Translations under genes and position numbers: made by a program | From: Agromyces bracchium | Lineage (GTDB): Bacteria > Actinomycetota > Actinomycetes > Actinomycetales > Microbacteriaceae | Reading direction: 5' to 3' | Assembly (NCBI RefSeq): GCF_009709675.1 | Contig: NZ_WMLB01000011.1 | Span: 60,919 to 124,918 of the forward strand | Length of the DNA stretch: 64,000 bases | The notes under the pieces: model-generated | Told to the model about the DNA's origin: nothing | Seen by the model: the letters and a program-made list of their open reading frames with translations, nothing else | Databases searched by the model: none | In this document: positions 8,274-17,322 of the stretch, in pieces | Position numbering within the stretch: position 1 is the stretch's first letter | Layout of the letters: each line of letters begins with the position of its first letter

Positions 8274-8588
8274 ATGCCGCGGAACGGCGAGGGCTTCGTC
8301 GACGCCGTGCTCGCCGTGGTGTCCGACATCCCGCCCGGTACGGTCATGACCTACGGCGACGTGGCCGCGGCGCTCGGCTCGCGCGGCGCGCGGGCGGTCG
8401 GACAGGTCATGGCGCGCTACGGCGGCGACGTGCCCTGGTGGCGGGTGATCCGCGCCGGCGGACGCCCGCCCGCCGGGCACGCCGATGCCGCGCGCCGGCA
8501 CTACGTCGCCGAGGGCATCCCGATGCGAGCCGTCGACGACGAGGACGGCTACCGCATCGACCTCGCGGCCTGCCGCTGGCGCGGCTGA
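8274..8588 (+). CDS. Alkyltransferase-like (ATL) DNA repair protein
   Basis: Small MGMT-family DNA-binding protein, 104 aa. It has the winged-helix core of O6-alkylguanine-DNA alkyltransferases (VSDIPPGTVMTYGDVAAALG, then ARAVGQVMAR), but the active-site PCHRV is replaced by PWWRV, so the acceptor Cys is a Trp. That substitution defines ATL proteins, which recognise O6-alkylguanine without removing the alkyl group and hand the lesion to nucleotide excision repair (family knowledge). The normal N-terminal domain of full-length MGMT is absent. GAGGGG lies seven nt before the ATG. Probably in an operon with the upstream acetyltransferase gene. Confidence 0.88.
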   Translation: MPRNGEGFVDAVLAVVSDIPPGTVMTYGDVAAALGSRGARAVGQVMARYGGDVPWWRVIRAGGRPPAGHADAARRHYVAEGIPMRAVDDEDGYRIDLAACRWRG

Positions 8589-8609
8589 CGCGGCGCGTCA
8601 GCGGCCCTC

Positions 8610-10526
8610 TCAGCGGTCGGCGGGAGAACCGACGACGCCCGGTGCGACGGTGTTCGACGGGTCCGGCGCCGCCGCGGCATCCGGCGGCTCGACACCCGGC
8701 TCGGCGGCGACCAGGAGGCCTGCGCCGGAACCCGGGAGGGCCTCCGAGACCTCGAGGTGCGCCGGCATCCGGATGGTGACGGTCGTTCCCGCTCCGGGCG
8801 GGCTGGCGAGGCCGACCGATCCGCCGACCGCGTCGATGCGGTCGACGATCCCGAGCATCCCGGTGCCGCGGTCGAGCGACGCGCCCCCGACGCCGTTGTC
8901 GCGGATGGTCAGCACGAGCTCGTCGCCCTCGACGTACGCACGGACCCACGCTCGCGTGGCCTTCGAGTGCTTCGCGACGTTCGCGAGCGACTCGGCGACG
9001 GCGAAGTACGCCGTCGACTCGACGAGCTCGGCGAGCCGCCCCTCGGGTTGCACCGCGATGTCGACCGGGACCGGGCAGCGCCCGGCGAGCTCGGGCAGCG
9101 CGAGCGCCAGGCCGCCTTGGGAGAGCAGGCTCGGATGGATGCCGTGCGCGAGCTCCCGAAGCTCCTTGAGGCCCTGGTTCAGCGTGCCGATCGACTGCTC
9201 GAGTTCGCCGGCGACCGCGTCGTCGCCCGAGGCGCGCGCGGCGTTCGCCGCGATGCGCAGTTGCATGCCGACGGCGACGAGGTGCTGCTGCGCGCCGTCG
9301 TGGAGATCGCGCTCGATCCGCCGGCGGGCCTCGTCGCCCGCCTCGACGATGCGCTGCCGCGACTGGCGCACCTGGTCGAGCGTCCGCTCGATCTCCGACC
9401 TGAGCCGGCCGTTGTCGACCGAGAGCCGCAGTGCGCTCGACACGCCGTCGAGCAGGCGCATGTTGTCGGTGAGCACGCGGTCGTGGCGGATCAGCGCGAT
9501 CGGCAGGCCGCTCGGCGAGGCGACCGGGAGGATGCTGTGGCCGCGACCCTCCTCGGCGGAGTCGATCGGGCGCCCGGCGGCGTCGACGTACCGCCCGCGC
9601 TCCTCGTCCCACCAGAAGACCCGCACGGAATCGTCGCGGAGCGTGCGGGCGAGCGACTCCGCCCACAGCCCGCGGTCGGCGCCCTCGCGCGTGATGCGCA
9701 TGAGGTCGGCGACGCGGGCGCGCATGTTGCGCGCGTGCGCGATGCCCGCGACGAAGCAGACCGGCACCGACGCCATCGCGATGAGCGACACCGTGTCGAG
9801 GGCGAGGTTCGGCGGGGTCCCGGTCGCGTAGTGGATCATCTGCGTGGCGAGCGTGCTCACCCACGACAGCAGCGCGACCGGCATGAGGAAGGCCACCGCC
9901 CTCGCGGGCACGCTGCCGCGGACCCACCGCAGCAGCAGCCGGATCGCGATGGCGATCGCCAGCGCGACGCCGACGAAGCGGTAGCCGATGTCGACGATCG
10001 CGAACACGGTCGGCGCCTCGGCGAGCCGGTACGGGTTCGGCACGCAGTCGCAGGGCACGGAGTCGGGGCCGGCGAGCGCGAGGACCGTGAAGAAGTTCAC
10101 GACCGTCGCCACGAGCGCGGTGGTCGCGATCACCCGGTCGAAGCGGTCCCCGAGGCCGCCGCGCGGGTAGACCAGCACGAGGATCCCGGCGACCACCGCC
10201 CAGCCGAGGTCGACGCCGCGGAGGATCGGCCAGAGCCATCCGAGCGTTTCGATGACCGGGTAGAACGCCTGCGGGATCCAGAACAGGACGAACACGATCA
10301 TGAGCCGCGAGGGCACCGGATTCGGCCCGATCGCCCACGCGACGCCCGCGCAGGCCGCGAACACGAGCGGGACCATCGCGTGCACCGTGGTCCAGGACAG
10401 CTCGGGCCGGAGGTCAACGGGCGTGGCGAGGTAGCCGGAGACCTCCATGAACAGGCTGATGGCGACGACCGTCGCGATCACGGCGGTGCGACGCGCGATG
10501 CGCCCGCGGCGGCCTGGGGCCATCAC
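8610..10526 (-). CDS. NarL-type membrane sensor histidine kinase
   Basis: Sensor of a two-component system, 638 aa. An N-terminal membrane domain of about eight helices (residues 15-270) has no large extracellular loop, suggesting a signal within or close to the membrane. A GAF-like or linker segment follows, then a HisKA_3 dimerisation domain with the phospho-acceptor in RRRIERDLHDGAQQHL (His409) and an HATPase_c domain with N-box ESLANVAKHSKA, G1 DNGVGGASL and G2 GTGMLGI. The last 50 residues are Ala/Pro-rich. The GTG at 10526 has GAGGTG eight nt upstream and lies 7 nt after the response-regulator gene, so the pair is translated from one mRNA. The stimulus is unknown. Confidence 0.93.
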   Translation of the reverse strand: MMAPGRRGRIARRTAVIATVVAISLFMEVSGYLATPVDLRPELSWTTVHAMVPLVFAACAGVAWAIGPNPVPSRLMIVFVLFWIPQAFYPVIETLGWLWPILRGVDLGWAVVAGILVLVYPRGGLGDRFDRVIATTALVATVVNFFTVLALAGPDSVPCDCVPNPYRLAEAPTVFAIVDIGYRFVGVALAIAIAIRLLLRWVRGSVPARAVAFLMPVALLSWVSTLATQMIHYATGTPPNLALDTVSLIAMASVPVCFVAGIAHARNMRARVADLMRITREGADRGLWAESLARTLRDDSVRVFWWDEERGRYVDAAGRPIDSAEEGRGHSILPVASPSGLPIALIRHDRVLTDNMRLLDGVSSALRLSVDNGRLRSEIERTLDQVRQSRQRIVEAGDEARRRIERDLHDGAQQHLVAVGMQLRIAANAARASGDDAVAGELEQSIGTLNQGLKELRELAHGIHPSLLSQGGLALALPELAGRCPVPVDIAVQPEGRLAELVESTAYFAVAESLANVAKHSKATRAWVRAYVEGDELVLTIRDNGVGGASLDRGTGMLGIVDRIDAVGGSVGLASPPGAGTTVTIRMPAHLEVSEALPGSGAGLLVAAEPGVEPPDAAAAPDPSNTVAPGVVGSPADR

Positions 10527-10533
10527 AAGGGCA

Positions 10534-11205
10534 TCACCTCTGGCCGAGCAGCGTCAGCACCGCGAGCACGCGGCGGTGGTGCTCGGGCGACTCCTCGAGG
10601 TCGAGTTTCTGCAGGATGCTGCGCACGTGCGTCTCGACGGTCTTGAGGCCGAGGAACAGGGTCTGCGCGATGCCGCCGTTCGAGTACCCCTGCGCCATGA
10701 GCTCGAGCACCGACCGCTCGCGTTCGGTCAGGCGTGCGAGCGGGTCGTCGGCGCGGGTGCGCTGCACGAGCTGCTCGACCACCTCGGGGTCGACGACCGA
10801 TCCTCCGGACGCCACGGTCTGGACCGCGCGCACGAGCGTCTGCGGCTCGGACACGCGTTCCTTCAGCAGGTATCCCGTGCCGCTGCCCGCGCCCATGACG
10901 CGGAGGGCGTACTCGGGCGTGGCGTACATCGAGAGCAGGAGGATGCCGATCTCGCTGCCGTCCTGGCGGATGCGCTCGAGCGCGACGATGCCCTCGTCGC
11001 GGTGCGTCGGCGGCATGCGGATGTCGAGCACGGCGGCGTCGAGGTCGAGGTCGTCGATCGTCGCGAGCAGCTCGTCGGCGGTGCCCACCGAGGCGACGAC
11101 CTCGATGCCGCCGCCCTCGAGCACCTTCGCGATCCCCTCGCGAAGCAGCAGCGCGTCGTCCGCGATGGCGACCCTCAGGGGCCGTTCCTCCGTGCGCTCA
11201 ACCAT
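10534..11205 (-). CDS. NarL/LuxR-family response regulator
   Basis: Partner of the adjacent histidine kinase, 223 aa. Receiver domain (about 10-130) with acidic pair IADD, phospho-acceptor Asp61 in AAVLDIRMPP, and Lys in GYLLKERV; a C-terminal LuxR-type helix-turn-helix (about 155-215; LTERERSVLELMAQGYSN, then KTVETHVRSILQKL). The ATG at 11205 is selected by GGAGGTG directly upstream, shorter than the longest frame. A TATTCT hexamer on this strand at 11272-11267 is a possible -10. The intergenic region to 11423 is shared with the divergent patatin gene, so that gene is one candidate target, by position only. Confidence 0.94.
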   Translation of the reverse strand: MVERTEERPLRVAIADDALLLREGIAKVLEGGGIEVVASVGTADELLATIDDLDLDAAVLDIRMPPTHRDEGIVALERIRQDGSEIGILLLSMYATPEYALRVMGAGSGTGYLLKERVSEPQTLVRAVQTVASGGSVVDPEVVEQLVQRTRADDPLARLTERERSVLELMAQGYSNGGIAQTLFLGLKTVETHVRSILQKLDLEESPEHHRRVLAVLTLLGQR

Positions 11206-11423
11206 CCAGGCACCTCCGATCGAAGGCGTGCGTGAGCCCCCGACGTCCATGCGCCGCCTTCTGCCGAGAATACGCGCCGCACCCCGACCCCGGGGGACCC
11301 CGTTGTGGGGACAGCCCCGTGCATCCGGGGGCGCAGCCGTGCCACGCTGGGTTCGGGTCGCGCACCCTGCCTGCCGCGTCGACCCCCGAGGCGCCGGCCC
11401 GCGCCGTCCACCCGAGGAGCGTC

Positions 11424-14400
11424 ATGGTCCGATCCGGTTCGACGCCGGCATCCGCCCCCGTCCCGCGACCGACGGCGGCCGCGGCGTCGGCGTCCCCGCC
11501 AGGCGGGGCCGCGCCCGGCGGGGCCGTGTCCGCCGAATCCGCAACCACCGGCGTCACGACCACCGGACGTCGCGTCGAGCTCGTCGTCGTCCCGAGCGGA
11601 GAGCGCGTCGCGGACGTGCTCGCACGCCGGCCCGGGGCGACCCCGTCGTTCAACCGGACCCTGCGCGTCGCGCTCGCGATGCGCGGCGGCGTGAGCCTCG
11701 CCGTCTGGATCGGCGGGACGGTCGCCGAGCTCGACGTCCTGCGCCGCATCCGCCTCTACGACCTCGGCGACCTCACGCTCGCGATCGTGCCGGAGACGCC
11801 GGGCCGCCCCCTCACCGAGCCGGTCCGCGTGCGCCTCCGGGCGTACGCGGAGATGCTGGATGCCGCCGGCTACGACCGCGTCGAGTTCGACCTGCTCGCG
11901 GGAGCGAGCGCCGGCGGCCTGAACGCCGTGGTGTACGCCGTCGCCCAGCGCGCCGGCACCGGGCTCGATCGGCTGCTGCGCACCTGGGGGTCGGTCGGCG
12001 GCTTCTGGGGGCTGCTGCACCCGCCCGGCGCGCGTCGGATCCTCGCGCTCATGCAGGGCGAGAAGTACTTCCGCTCGGAGACCGACAAGGCCCTCGTCGA
12101 GATCTACGACACGGACGACCGGCACCCCGACCTCGTGTCGGAGTACACCGCCGTCGACCTCTCCGCGACCGTGATCGACGCGAACGACGAGTTCGAGGAG
12201 GACGCGAACGAGGGACGCGGGCACTTCCGGTTCGTCGGCGACGACGGCCACCGGCTCGACAACCGCATCCCCGCGCGGCATCGCGAGCTCGAGACGACCG
12301 ACCGTCCCGTCGACCCCGCCGTGCGCGACGACGACCTCACGAACCTCTCGCGGCTGGCGCTCGCGGCGCGTTCGACCTCGTCGCTCCCCGGAGGGTTCGA
12401 GCCGGCAGCGATCGACTCGTTCCACGGGGATGCCGGCACGGGCGACGAAGCCGGCATCGACGGCGGGCCCGGCATGCGCTTCGCGTTCGCGGGCCATCGC
12501 GCCGAGGCGTCGACGCCGTACCGCGTCGTCGACGGCGCCGTGTTCGACAACGTGCCGATCGAGCGCGCCCTGCGCGCGGCCCGCTCGCGCGTGTCCGACC
12601 GCCGGGCCGACCGGGCGATGATCTTCCTCGACCCCGAACCCGACCCGCCGCTCGGCGGCCGCGTCGACTGGGACCCGAACGCCTCCCGGTTCTTCCGGGC
12701 GATCAAGTCCATGTTCGACAAGCAGTTGCGTCGCGAGTCGGTCGCCCGCGAGGTCGCCGAGCTCGAGCGCTTCAACACCGACCAGCAGGTCGCGAGGGCG
12801 CGCTTCGAGGGTGCGGCGCCGCTCGTCGCGAGCGCCCTCGCCGATCCGGCCGGCGTGGTCGCCCGCCGGCCGGCCTACCTCAGGGCGCTGGCCGTCGACC
12901 TCGCCGACCACCTGGCCGAGACGATCGCGGCGCCGAGCCTGTGGCAGCTGCACTCCTCGCTCGAGCACCGGCGGCGGTACCGTCCGATCCCGCTCGTCAG
13001 GCTGACGGCGATGGCGGATGCCGCGACCGACCGGGTGGCGGCGCTTCCGCCGTCGCACCGCGACGCGTTCGCCCGCTCGCCGCTGGCGCTCGCGGATGCC
13101 GCGAACTGCGTGCTCGGCTGGACCCGGGCGTTGGAGGCCCTTCCCGCCGAGCCGGGCGCGCGGCACGGGTTCGCCTTCGGCGAGGTGCGCGAGGCCGCCT
13201 ACGCCGCGCTCACGGCCGCGCTCGCGTGGCGCGACCGCGTGACGGTCCGCGTGCTCGAGGCGACGGCCGACTTCGCCGAGCGCGGCGTCGACCCCACCGC
13301 CGACGACCTGCGCGGATGGATCGACCTCTGGCTCGCGGAGAGCCGCCGCTTCCGCGAGCCCGACCTGTGGGACGGCCTCGACCGGGCGGTCGCGCGACTG
13401 CGGATCGCGATCGTGAACGTCGAACGCGAGATCGCCGCGGGGAGCCGGGAGCTCGAACCGCGCTGGGCCGGGTCGCCGTGGCGACCGCTCGCCGAGGGCC
13501 CGATGCTGTCGGCCGTGGACCTCCCGCCGCTGTACCACTCGGCCGGCATCCCGCCGGCCCTTTCGAGCGTGCGCTACTGGGCGATCGGCGTCGACGAGCC
13601 GCCGGCCGACCCGCAGGAGTACCTCGCCCTCGCGCAGGACCGGTGGTACTCGATGCTCGGCCGCGTCCTGCGGACCCCCGACCTGTCGCCCAGCGAGGCC
13701 GCCGCGGCCGTCGAGGCGGCCTCGGCGGAGGTCTCCCTCGACCGGGGATCGAAGCTCGCCGGGTACGGCGTCGGCAACTTCCTCGGCTTCCTCGCCCGCG
13801 ACTGGCGGGTCAACGACTGGTGGTGGGGCCGGCTCGACGGCGCCGCCGGCATCGCGAGGTTCCTCACGTCGCTGGCCTCCGATGCGGTGCAGACGACGCG
13901 AGCGGTCCGGATCCTCCAGGACGCGGTCCTGGCCGAGGCGGACGAGCCCGAGGTGGTGGCCCGCGCCCTGTCGCCGCTCGAACCCGTGCCCGGTCCGGCG
14001 CGGGCGGCGGCCCAGGACCCCGAGTCGGCACCCGCGGCACCCGCGGCATCCGCGTCGCTCGAGGAGGCGGGAACCGCCCGACGGGCGCGCATGCGCGCGG
14101 GCACGGACACGATCTTCAACCTCGACCCCTCGTACCGGTTCGCGATCGCCTCGCGCACGGTCCGCCTGTTCGATCGCGTCGTCGTCCAGCCCGTCGGGCG
14201 GGGGATGCGGTGGCTCGCCTGGGCCGCCCTCTTCCTGCTCCGGCCCCTCCTCGTTCCCGTCCCGACGCTGTTCGACCCGCCGCGACTCGCCCTGGTCTCG
14301 GGCTTCGTCGCCGCGGTCGCCTGGCTGCTGACGTGGGACGACGTCGAGTTCGACTCGATCTGGTGGCTCGGGGTCGCGCTCGTGTCGGGCCTCGTCGCCG

Positions 14401-15182
14401 TCGCCGTGATCGCCGGGTCCGTCGGTTCGCGCCTGCGCCACTGGTCGGCGGTCGCCGAGGCGCTGGGCGGCGAACTCGGCCGCGCGGCGGGGCAGGCTCG
14501 GAAGCGCGCGCTCCGCCCGGCCTGGTTCATGGCGAGCGTGGCGATCGCGAGCGTCTTCCCGTTCGTGATCGCGATCATCGGCAGCAACTTCCTGCTGATG
14601 CTGCTCTGCCTCGGCGTCACGATCGTGCTCACGGCGATCGCCGTGCGAGCGGCGACCGCCGCCTCGCGGGCCCCGATCCCGGGCCGCGAGGCGCGGACGA
14701 TCGGGATGATCTCGGTCTTCGCGCTGCTCGGCGGCGTGCTGCCGATCGCGCAGCTGCTCACGGAGTTCGCGACCCGCGACCACACGCCGGCGGCGCTCGA
14801 GGTTCCGCGCGACCTGAACTGGGTGGCCCTCGCCGTGGGTGCGTCCGCGGTCACGATCGCCCTCACCTGGGACTGGCTCCGGATCCGGTACCGTCCGATC
14901 GTCGACGACGACGAACGCCCCGCGGCGACCGGCGAGCGGCGACGCATCGCCTGGATCAACCTCATCAACTGGTTCACGGTCACGGTCGCCTCGGTCATCG
15001 CGGGTCTCGGCGCCTACGCGCTCGCGAAGCTCGTCACGCTCGGCATCGCGCCGCTGCTCGGCGACACGATCGCCGCGACGGCCTTCATCGTGGTGTGGGC
15101 GAACGTCGTGTGGTGGATGCCCGACGGCATCCGACGGCTCCCGCGCACGGACGACCGCGTGGAGCGCGCGCCACTCGGTTGA
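11424..15182 (+). CDS. Giant patatin-like protein with DUF3376 and membrane C-terminus
   Basis: A 1252-aa protein of the actinobacterial patatin-related family (patatin domain plus DUF3376). Patatins are Ser-Asp lipid acyl hydrolases. Visible catalytic features: an oxyanion-type glycine segment ALAMRGGVSLAVW near residue 84, nucleophile elbow GASAG with Ser162, and a DGA motif with Asp370 in place of the more usual DGG. A long alpha-helical DUF3376 region follows (about 430-900), then an unusual C-terminal part (about 920-1235) with roughly nine hydrophobic helices, so the enzyme is probably membrane anchored. The first 45 residues are Ala/Pro-rich and low-complexity. GAGGAG precedes the ATG. 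Divergent from the two-component system. Substrate and role are not known. Confidence 0.85.
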   Translation: MVRSGSTPASAPVPRPTAAAASASPPGGAAPGGAVSAESATTGVTTTGRRVELVVVPSGERVADVLARRPGATPSFNRTLRVALAMRGGVSLAVWIGGTVAELDVLRRIRLYDLGDLTLAIVPETPGRPLTEPVRVRLRAYAEMLDAAGYDRVEFDLLAGASAGGLNAVVYAVAQRAGTGLDRLLRTWGSVGGFWGLLHPPGARRILALMQGEKYFRSETDKALVEIYDTDDRHPDLVSEYTAVDLSATVIDANDEFEEDANEGRGHFRFVGDDGHRLDNRIPARHRELETTDRPVDPAVRDDDLTNLSRLALAARSTSSLPGGFEPAAIDSFHGDAGTGDEAGIDGGPGMRFAFAGHRAEASTPYRVVDGAVFDNVPIERALRAARSRVSDRRADRAMIFLDPEPDPPLGGRVDWDPNASRFFRAIKSMFDKQLRRESVAREVAELERFNTDQQVARARFEGAAPLVASALADPAGVVARRPAYLRALAVDLADHLAETIAAPSLWQLHSSLEHRRRYRPIPLVRLTAMADAATDRVAALPPSHRDAFARSPLALADAANCVLGWTRALEALPAEPGARHGFAFGEVREAAYAALTAALAWRDRVTVRVLEATADFAERGVDPTADDLRGWIDLWLAESRRFREPDLWDGLDRAVARLRIAIVNVEREIAAGSRELEPRWAGSPWRPLAEGPMLSAVDLPPLYHSAGIPPALSSVRYWAIGVDEPPADPQEYLALAQDRWYSMLGRVLRTPDLSPSEAAAAVEAASAEVSLDRGSKLAGYGVGNFLGFLARDWRVNDWWWGRLDGAAGIARFLTSLASDAVQTTRAVRILQDAVLAEADEPEVVARALSPLEPVPGPARAAAQDPESAPAAPAASASLEEAGTARRARMRAGTDTIFNLDPSYRFAIASRTVRLFDRVVVQPVGRGMRWLAWAALFLLRPLLVPVPTLFDPPRLALVSGFVAAVAWLLTWDDVEFDSIWWLGVALVSGLVAVAVIAGSVGSRLRHWSAVAEALGGELGRAAGQARKRALRPAWFMASVAIASVFPFVIAIIGSNFLLMLLCLGVTIVLTAIAVRAATAASRAPIPGREARTIGMISVFALLGGVLPIAQLLTEFATRDHTPAALEVPRDLNWVALAVGASAVTIALTWDWLRIRYRPIVDDDERPAATGERRRIAWINLINWFTVTVASVIAGLGAYALAKLVTLGIAPLLGDTIAATAFIVVWANVVWWMPDGIRRLPRTDDRVERAPLG

Positions 15183-15279
15183 CCGACCGGCCCCGGCGCG
15201 GGGCGTTCAGTGGTGTCCCCGACCGGCTCGGGGTGACCGCCCCGATCCGGCGCGCGCGCCGCGTCGCGACGCTGGACGC

Positions 15280-15870
15280 ATGCTCGGATCGGAACGCGGA
15301 CGCGTCACGGGGTGGATCGTGCGGTACCTGCCGCTCGAGATCCTCGGCACGGTCGCAGCCGTCGCCGGCGCGGCCGTCGCGTACGAGGCGACGGGTTCGC
15401 TCGTCGCCGCCGCGGTCGCCGGGACGATCGCGGAGGGCGTGGGCTACTACGCACTCGTCCTGGTCCGCGGCATCCGCGGCCACCTCGCCTCGCGGCGCGT
15501 GCGCCGCCACCGGAGTGCCCCGCGCCGGGCCTTCGCGGCGATCGTCCTCACGCTGCGCGGCCTCGTCGCGGAGTTCGGCCCGGCCGAGGCGCTCGACACG
15601 TTCCTCGTGCGGCCCGCGCTCCTCCTCGCGGCGACGACGGCGCTCGGCCCGAACCCGACCGGATGGCTCGTCGGCAAGCTCGCCGCCGATGCCGTGTTCT
15701 ACGCGGTCGCGATCGTCTCGTTCGAGCTCGGCCGACGGGTGATCCTGCCCGACGGCGGGGCGGATGCCGCGAGCCCGCCGCCCGCGGGCACCACTCGGTC
15801 CACGACCCCGCCCGCCCGCCCGAACCGACGGGCGCAGTCGGCACCCAGCCTGGGCGGAGCCCTCCGATGA
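15280..15870 (+). CDS. Conserved membrane protein coupled to PLP decarboxylase
   Basis: A 196-aa protein I cannot assign by name. It has two hydrophobic segments near the N-terminus (about 15-60, ILGTVAAVAGAAVAYEATGS and AGTIAEGVGYYALVLVRGI) and two more around 105-145, with an Arg-rich cytoplasmic stretch between them and a Pro/Thr/Arg-rich tail after residue 160. The stop codon overlaps the ATG of the decarboxylase gene (ATGA), so the two proteins are translationally coupled and probably work together. By analogy it could be a small transporter or membrane anchor for the decarboxylase, but nothing in the sequence proves it. The preceding 97 nt hold no clear ribosome site. Confidence 0.75.
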   Translation: MLGSERGRVTGWIVRYLPLEILGTVAAVAGAAVAYEATGSLVAAAVAGTIAEGVGYYALVLVRGIRGHLASRRVRRHRSAPRRAFAAIVLTLRGLVAEFGPAEALDTFLVRPALLLAATTALGPNPTGWLVGKLAADAVFYAVAIVSFELGRRVILPDGGADAASPPPAGTTRSTTPPARPNRRAQSAPSLGGALR

Positions 15871-17231
15871 CCCTCGTGCGCCAGACGGCGACCGACCCGG
15901 CCCGGCTCGTGCCCGGCCCGGCCGACGCGCCCGCCACGACGAGCGACCTCCGCCCGCGACGGCCTCGGCCGGCTCGGCGCCGCCTCGGCACGGCGACCGG
16001 GCCGCTGCCCGAGCTGCCGCCACACCGAGAGCTCGTGCGGCGCGAGCTCGCGGCCTACGCGCAGCGCATCCGGCTCGCCGCACTCGTGCGCGAGCACGGG
16101 TCGCCGTTGTTCCTGCTCGACGTCGACCGCGTCGCGACGCAGCTGCTCGCACTCCGTCGGGAGCTGCCGGACGCCGCGATCCACTTCGCGACCAAGTCGC
16201 TCCCCCACCCGTCGGTGATCCGCGCGGTCCACGGCTTCGGCGCGTCCTTCGAGGTCGCCTCGCGCGGCGAGATCGACCTGCTCGAGCGCGAGGGCGTCCC
16301 GATCGGGCGGTGCCTGCACACCCATCCGGTGAAGTCGGTGGCCGACATCACGGGTGCGTACCTCCGCGGCATCCGCACCTTCGTCGTCGACAGTCCGTCG
16401 GAGGTCGCGAAGTTCGCGGGGCTCCCGACGCACGACGTGGGCGTGCTCGTGCGCCTGTCGTTCCCGAATCCCGACGCGAAGTCCGACCTGTCCTCGAAGT
16501 TCGGCGTCGCCCCCGAGGACGCGGCCGCGCTCGTCGAGCGCTGCCTTCGGTTCCGGCTCACGGTCCGCGGATTCACCTTCCACGTCGGCAGCCAGACCAC
16601 GTCGGCCGCGCCGTGGGTGCGGGCGATCGAGACGACGCTGCGGCTCATGCGCTCGCTCGAGGCGCGGCACGGCCTCCGCTTCGAGCTGCTCGACCTCGGC
16701 GGCGGGTTCCCCGTCGGCTACGACGAACCGGTGCCGACGCTCGCCGAGCTCGCCCGTGGCATCCGCCCGGCCCTCGCGGCCGTGCCCGCGCACGTGGGCG
16801 TCGTGATCGAACCGGGCCGCTTCGTCGCCGCGCCGGCGATGACGCTCGTCACGCGCGTGATCGGCACCAACGACCGCGCCGACGGCCGCTGGCACCACCT
16901 CGACGAGGGCCTGTACGGCGCCTACTCGAACATCCCCGCGGAGGACGTGCACGCGCTGCTCTTCGCCGCGGCGGAACTCGGCGTGCAGCCGGTCGGCGAC
17001 GACGCGGCCGAGCGGGCCGCGCGACGCGTGCTCACCCGCATGCGCGTGCCCGTGACGCTCGCGGGGCCGACGTGCGACAGCGTCGACGTCGTCGCGCGGC
17101 ACCTGCCGCTGCCGCCGCTCGCCGACGGAGACCTGCTGGTGTCGCCGATGATGGGCGCCTACACCTGGGCGACCGCGACGGGCTTCAACGGCATCGCGCG
17201 GACGCCGGTCGTCGAGGTCTCGCCCGCCTGA
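15867..17231 (+). CDS. Type III PLP-dependent decarboxylase (ornithine/DAP/arginine family)
   Basis: Fold-III pyridoxal-phosphate amino-acid decarboxylase, 454 aa. An Arg/Pro-rich N-terminal extension of about 50 residues precedes the TIM barrel. The PLP lysine is Lys110 in HFATKSLPHPSV, the phosphate-binding Gly-rich loop is LLDLGGGFPVG, EPGRF follows, and the C-terminal active-site cysteine is Cys403 in GPTCDSVD. The CDS..D form resembles ornithine/arginine decarboxylases more than LysA, whose motif is usually CESGD, so a polyamine or peptide-modification role is as likely as lysine synthesis. Start codon overlaps the upstream stop (ATGA). A strong hairpin follows the stop codon. Confidence 0.87.
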   Translation: MTLVRQTATDPARLVPGPADAPATTSDLRPRRPRPARRRLGTATGPLPELPPHRELVRRELAAYAQRIRLAALVREHGSPLFLLDVDRVATQLLALRRELPDAAIHFATKSLPHPSVIRAVHGFGASFEVASRGEIDLLEREGVPIGRCLHTHPVKSVADITGAYLRGIRTFVVDSPSEVAKFAGLPTHDVGVLVRLSFPNPDAKSDLSSKFGVAPEDAAALVERCLRFRLTVRGFTFHVGSQTTSAAPWVRAIETTLRLMRSLEARHGLRFELLDLGGGFPVGYDEPVPTLAELARGIRPALAAVPAHVGVVIEPGRFVAAPAMTLVTRVIGTNDRADGRWHHLDEGLYGAYSNIPAEDVHALLFAAAELGVQPVGDDAAERAARRVLTRMRVPVTLAGPTCDSVDVVARHLPLPPLADGDLLVSPMMGAYTWATATGFNGIARTPVVEVSPA

Positions 17232-17267
17232 CGGCGCCGCGCCGACCGTGCGTCGCCGGGCGATACC

Positions 17268-17307
17268 GGGGCGGATGCCTCGAGCTCGCGCCCGAGGCAT
17301 CCGCCCC
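17268..17307. terminator. Bidirectional terminator hairpin
   Basis: A perfect 15-bp stem (17268-17282 with 17293-17307, 10-nt loop) built on GGCGGATGCC/GGCATCCGCC lies between two convergent genes, the decarboxylase and the ABC exporter. It should stop transcription from both sides. Confidence 0.8.
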
Positions 17308-17322
17308 GCCGCACCGCTACCG

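Noticed and set aside
10616..15742. 1708-codon plus-strand frame overlapping the patatin gene in another frame
   Set aside because: Arg/Pro-rich out-of-frame translation; the patatin frame has motifs and a good ribosome site.
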